Position numbers and translations under genes: made by a program. Shown piece after piece: positions 60,786 to 64,000 of a stretch of DNA of 64,000 bases. Numbering within the stretch: position 1 is the stretch's first letter; the number at the start of each line of letters is the position of its first letter. The stretch lies in the NCBI GenBank assembly GCA_905250025.1, contig CAJNOJ010000044.1, forward strand, positions 434,001 through 498,000, written 5' to 3'. Source of the stretch: Adineta ricciae. Lineage: Eukaryota > Rotifera > Eurotatoria > Adinetida > Adinetidae. The notes beneath the pieces are model-generated. The model had not been told where the DNA came from. It saw nothing but the letters and a program-made list of their open reading frames with translations, and searched no databases.

Positions 60786-62053
60786 TAATCTAGAATGTTA
60801 ATAAATCGAAAACTCTTTTATTATTGTAATCAGATGGATTGACAGTTAAGTCTAATTTAAAAAATTATGTCGAAATCTAGGAAAATTATTTCAGTAAACT
60901 GAAGTTAAGCATGCAAAGCTCTTTTAACTATAGTGGCCTCCAGTGTCGTCAAGAAATAATTGCTATAAATCAAGACTCTAAAGCGTCGGGACGAAGTATG
61001 TCAATAGTATTATTTCACAAAGTTTGCTTCGTATGAAAGAAGAAGTAACTAACTACCGTGATTGATAATTGTTGTTATTTGATAACATTTTCAACGGCTT
61101 TCTCAAAATCGGTAGTAGCCGATTTAGGATGTCGAGATCGATGCTTAAGAACAACTTCAAAGATTTCATTATAAACTGCTTCTAGCTGTCAGTAAAAACT
61201 ACAGTGGACTAGTAGCATTCCTCTCCCCAATAAACGCCTATGAATAGTATACGACTGAATAAAATTGTCTCCGTGATTTTGATAAGTGATAAATTAGGCT
61301 CGAATGTCAGGAGCTCAACTGTCGATGCATCTCGTCTACTGAACCCTTGAGTACATGTGTACCAACAAGATTTAGCAAATAATCAGTTCTCACAAGAATT
61401 TCTTCATGAAAAAAGCAACCAATTGTATATCAACTAACACTGTTCACATTAATGATAAATAATAGCCAGGCTTATGAGTACAGCGTATTCGAAAAACATC
61501 AAATTGCACGAGATGCATAGCCATCAAAATTTTGAACACGATGCTTATCACTTTTTCTTTCCTTGCGATTGATACACGAGTCATCTGTGTACCTGTTCTC
61601 GACAGTTGTACAGGAGAAAATAGTAAGGTATATATTCAATGTGATCAGTGCACGCATACTTGGGTTAAATGTCGTAGAGAGAAGAAAAAATTTTTCTTCG
61701 CGAAAATTTCGACAGATCGTGATATTACGGCTTATTCGGTTTCTTGCGCGCGTAGTTTCTAAACGCAGACCTTCTTTGTTTTCTGCCGAATTTAACAATG
61801 AACAAAGAGATACGACCAACTTGCGTCAATGATAGTCATTAGCGCTGCCGAGACCAAAAAAGAAAGCAATTAGCTGCAGAAGCGTATAGCAAAAAGTGTG
61901 GACGAGCGGACGACCCTTCACCGAAACGTCAATATTCATTGCTTGTCTCCATTTTCTTTCTCTCCTTATAGCAAACATATATACACGTGTATATATCGTA
62001 TTCGTACGCCCATCGTTGTATTCTACCGTGCATGATATATGTGACAATTGGGA
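60786..62053. other. Intergenic region with a transposase-like relic
   Basis: About 1.27 kb between divergent genes. Apart from the transposase-like fragment listed separately, no gene is supported. Frames near 61.5-61.8 kb overlap on both strands and lack any family resemblance. Confidence 0.5.
61075..61185 (-). mobile_element. Possible MULE-type transposase fragment
   Basis: A short open stretch reads LEAVYNEIFEVVLKHRSRHP, then KSATTDFEKAVENVIK and a stop. The pattern Y-x-x-(V/I)-F followed by TDFExA matches the second catalytic region of Mutator-like (MULE) transposases. No flanking transposase regions, terminal repeats or target duplication were found, so this is a small relic at best. 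A TGACAG acceptor-like string just upstream leaves the alternative that it is an exon of something else. Confidence 0.38.
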
Positions 62054-63113
62054 ATGGCACAATTGACAAATGGTAACACAACAACTAAAATCAATCGAAT
62101 ACAAGATGACGAAAAAGAATTATTGTTTCAATTACGGAAACTGTATGGTAAGTTTGAACTCTAGTCAATCTTTTCTCTTGAACCGAGCTGTTTGTCTTTT
62201 AGCTAGCGATTATAAAAAGTACAGTGAACATATTCGTCGCGAACCAGATATTCCACTGTCTATAAGAAAAATCTATAAACTATTGGATGAACGCAAAGCG
62301 TACCGAAGAATCTCGGATTATTTCCATCGAACACGGTAGGATATCCATATCACTATTAATAAAGTATTCGATATCTTAAACCTATAGGCGAACAAAAAAG
62401 TCACAAACGTCACGAGCGAATGATCATGATAAAGTGTATCGCACATCGATTCGTCAATCTTCTTCAGAACCGGAATCTATGTGTACTATGCAAATCGTCA
62501 ATGATATGGACGATGACGACGATGGTGATAATCAACATCTTCATCAACTCTCGGATAATTCTCCGATGTTGCATGATAATGAAGAAACATGTGAAGCAAA
62601 TCCAACGCACGAGAGCGATTCACATCATATACAACCATCTTCATCAATCAGTCCAAACCACCATCGATCCTCCACCAGTACACAACCGAATTTACTATTA
62701 GTTCGTTTGAATCTTCAAAAAGGTAAATATTTCTTTCAATCGAATAAATCAAACTCTTGTGTTCTATTTTAGCTATACAGGAACTAGATCGTGCGATTGT
62801 CGCGAAGTCCGACAACACAATAGACGATTATAGTTATCGGCAAGAGCAACAATATTCTTCAATCAGCAAAATCGAATTATTAGCTAACGGTCAGTCGAAT
62901 TTAGACGCCATAGTTCGATCTTTGTCGCACGTTGTTACTCAGCAACAAGAAAATGCTCATTCAATTCTTCAAGAATCGTCGACACTAGTACTCAACGAAA
63001 CGAACCACGTCGAAAAACAATCTCTTCAACATGTCATCGATCGCTTGAACGCTCTCGTTGATCGAGGTCATTCCATCTACGGTCGAATCGAAAGTATTTT
63101 GTCAGAATTTTGA
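62054..63113 (+). CDS. Uncharacterised polar protein with helical C-terminus
   Basis: Four exons join in frame: from the ATG at 62054 to 62149, 62204-62338, 62388-62720 and 62772-63113. The N-terminal part is helical and charged (IQDDEKELLFQLRKLY, then PDIPLSIRKIYKLLDERKAY and RRISDYFHRTR), a possible small helical domain. The middle is low-complexity acidic and Ser/His-rich (NDMDDDDDGDNQHLHQL), likely disordered. The C-terminal 100 residues have heptad-like spacing (ISKIELLANGQSNLDAIV, SLQHVIDRLNALVDRGHSIY) and probably form coiled coils, ending IESILSEF. I do not recognise the family; a scaffold or DNA-binding adaptor is only a guess. Confidence 0.75.
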
Positions 63114-63397
63114 TAGTTCTCTCTTTGGTCTGATCTAATCAAATTTCATTGTATGTACATATTTTCTAAAATAAACACAAAAGACATATTTCATTCAAAC
63201 TTTTATGTTACGCAACAAAGGAAAGAATTCAATTATACATTATGCATCGTTGAGTTGACTAGAAGATGACTTCAATTATGTTTAAACATCAAACAATGTA
63301 TAATGCACTCTTGCCTTTGTTTCATAACCATCGAGTTCTATTTATTGTCAACAAAAATCGTCACAATCAAAGACTTGAACTCTTCCTTAACCGACTC

Positions 63398-64000
63398 TCA
63401 GATGTAAAGCTTAATTAATTCATCACTGACTGCAGACGGTGTTAACGTCCCAATATCTGTAAATAGTAACGTTATATAAGCTGGCGGTGTATAATCGACA
63501 AGTGGATGTTCCATTTCCAGATTCTGTTCGCTTAAACGTGCAATCGTCGAAGCCTTATATTTGAAATGATCGGGTAAATCACGATTATTCAGTGGATAGT
63601 ATCGAACGAATTTAAATGATTCCGATGCGACATAAAATGGTTTGTTCATTTCACGTGCAGCTATGGCAATATTGAACGTTCCAATTTTATTTATAATTCC
63701 ACCACTTTCAACAACCGCTTCAGCACCCATGAGAACAAACGTCACTTTCTCCATAACATAAGCAACACTTGCATCCAGGATGCATATTGATGGTATGCCA
63801 ATTGCTTCCAATTCATCGCGCATTTTTGCACCACTTTTGTCCGGTTCGGATTCGGTAACGAATACTCGGAAGCGTGCGAATTTCGATGCATACGCTAATA
63901 AAGTGAGAACAACGCGTGAGTAAGAATGTGTTAAGATGATACTTCCATCCACAATGAACTCTTGACTATACTCAGCAATACGTTGTCGGGATGATAATGT
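63398..64000 (-). CDS. EIF2B1: Translation initiation factor eIF2B subunit alpha, cut by window end
   Basis: Regulatory subunit of the eIF2 guanine-nucleotide exchange factor, which senses phosphorylated eIF2 in the integrated stress response. The C-terminal 200 residues are visible in one open frame that runs off the window. Blocks: [92 protein letters not shown] and [20 protein letters not shown]. These follow the Rossmann-like half of eIF2B-alpha in order. The N-terminal helical domain lies beyond the window. Confidence 0.95.
   Translation of the reverse strand, partial: TLSSRQRIAEYSQEFIVDGSIILTHSYSRVVLTLLAYASKFARFRVFVTESEPDKSGAKMRDELEAIGIPSICILDASVAYVMEKVTFVLMGAEAVVESGGIINKIGTFNIAIAAREMNKPFYVASESFKFVRYYPLNNRDLPDHFKYKASTIARLSEQNLEMEHPLVDYTPPAYITLLFTDIGTLTPSAVSDELIKLYI

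Noticed and set aside
61499-61832. Overlapping frames on both strands near 61.5-61.8 kb
   Set aside because: Three mutually exclusive frames, none with family features or an acceptor-start arrangement.
1-64000. Search for CRISPR arrays, rRNA, tRNA and intact transposons
   Set aside because: No regularly spaced repeats, rRNA-like conserved blocks, convincing tRNA cloverleaf or intact transposase or reverse transcriptase was seen by eye; small tRNA genes could still be missed.

Overview
The window is animal (metazoan) nuclear DNA. Genes are interrupted by many short GT-AG introns, mostly 45-90 bp, base composition is AT-rich, and products are typical of animals: netrin, CELF/Bruno, dynactin p27, MGAT2, SPPL2, MBOAT7, eIF2B-alpha. 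Compact introns, close gene packing and several translation starts that lie just downstream of a pyrimidine-AG acceptor with no visible upstream exon fit an invertebrate that uses spliced-leader trans-splicing. A bdelloid rotifer is my best guess, but this is inference; no marker gene in the window proves it. Exon limits below come from reading frames, splice consensus and remembered family alignments.

Layout. 1-7 kb, minus strand: netrin (3' part cut by the window edge), a possible 64-residue gene, a small membrane protein, COX6B with a long N-terminal extension, and a GNAT acetyltransferase. 8.1-10.3 kb, plus: an SPPL2-type intramembrane protease. 10.3-16.3 kb: a gene desert with a LINE tail relic. 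16.3-17.9 kb: a four-helix membrane protein (plus) and mitochondrial thioredoxin (minus). 18.3-22.8 kb, minus: MBOAT7 followed at once by a gene joining La motif, RRM and Tudor domains, the most unusual protein here. 25-27.5 kb: a single-pass membrane protein (plus) and a divergent Rab (minus). 31-36.1 kb, plus: CELF/Bruno, with one unresolved base where the first half of RRM2 should be. 36.6-38.4 kb, minus: SLC35E1. 39.2-42 kb, plus: a zinc-finger/dsRBM/DZF protein. 42.6-44.4 kb, minus: a low-complexity protein with an EF-hand at each end. 45.2-47.7 kb, minus: F-box/LRR. 49.3-50.2 kb, minus: DCTN6. 51.5-57.6 kb, plus: MGAT2, CRAT and ADI1 in close tandem. 57.6-60.8 kb, minus: MFSD4/NaGLT1-like transporter and SelO, both without coding introns. 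62-63.1 kb, plus: an unrecognised coiled-coil candidate. 63.4 kb to the end, minus: eIF2B-alpha, cut by the window edge.

Themes. RNA binding recurs (La-Tudor, CELF, ZnF-dsRBM-DZF), as do mitochondrial and metabolic housekeeping genes (COX6B, TXN2, CRAT, SelO, ADI1). Tandem same-strand groups with short gaps (COX6B with the 4.6-kb gene, MBOAT7 with La-Tudor, MGAT2-CRAT-ADI1) look like operons resolved by trans-splicing. I saw no CRISPR array and recognised no tRNA or rRNA.
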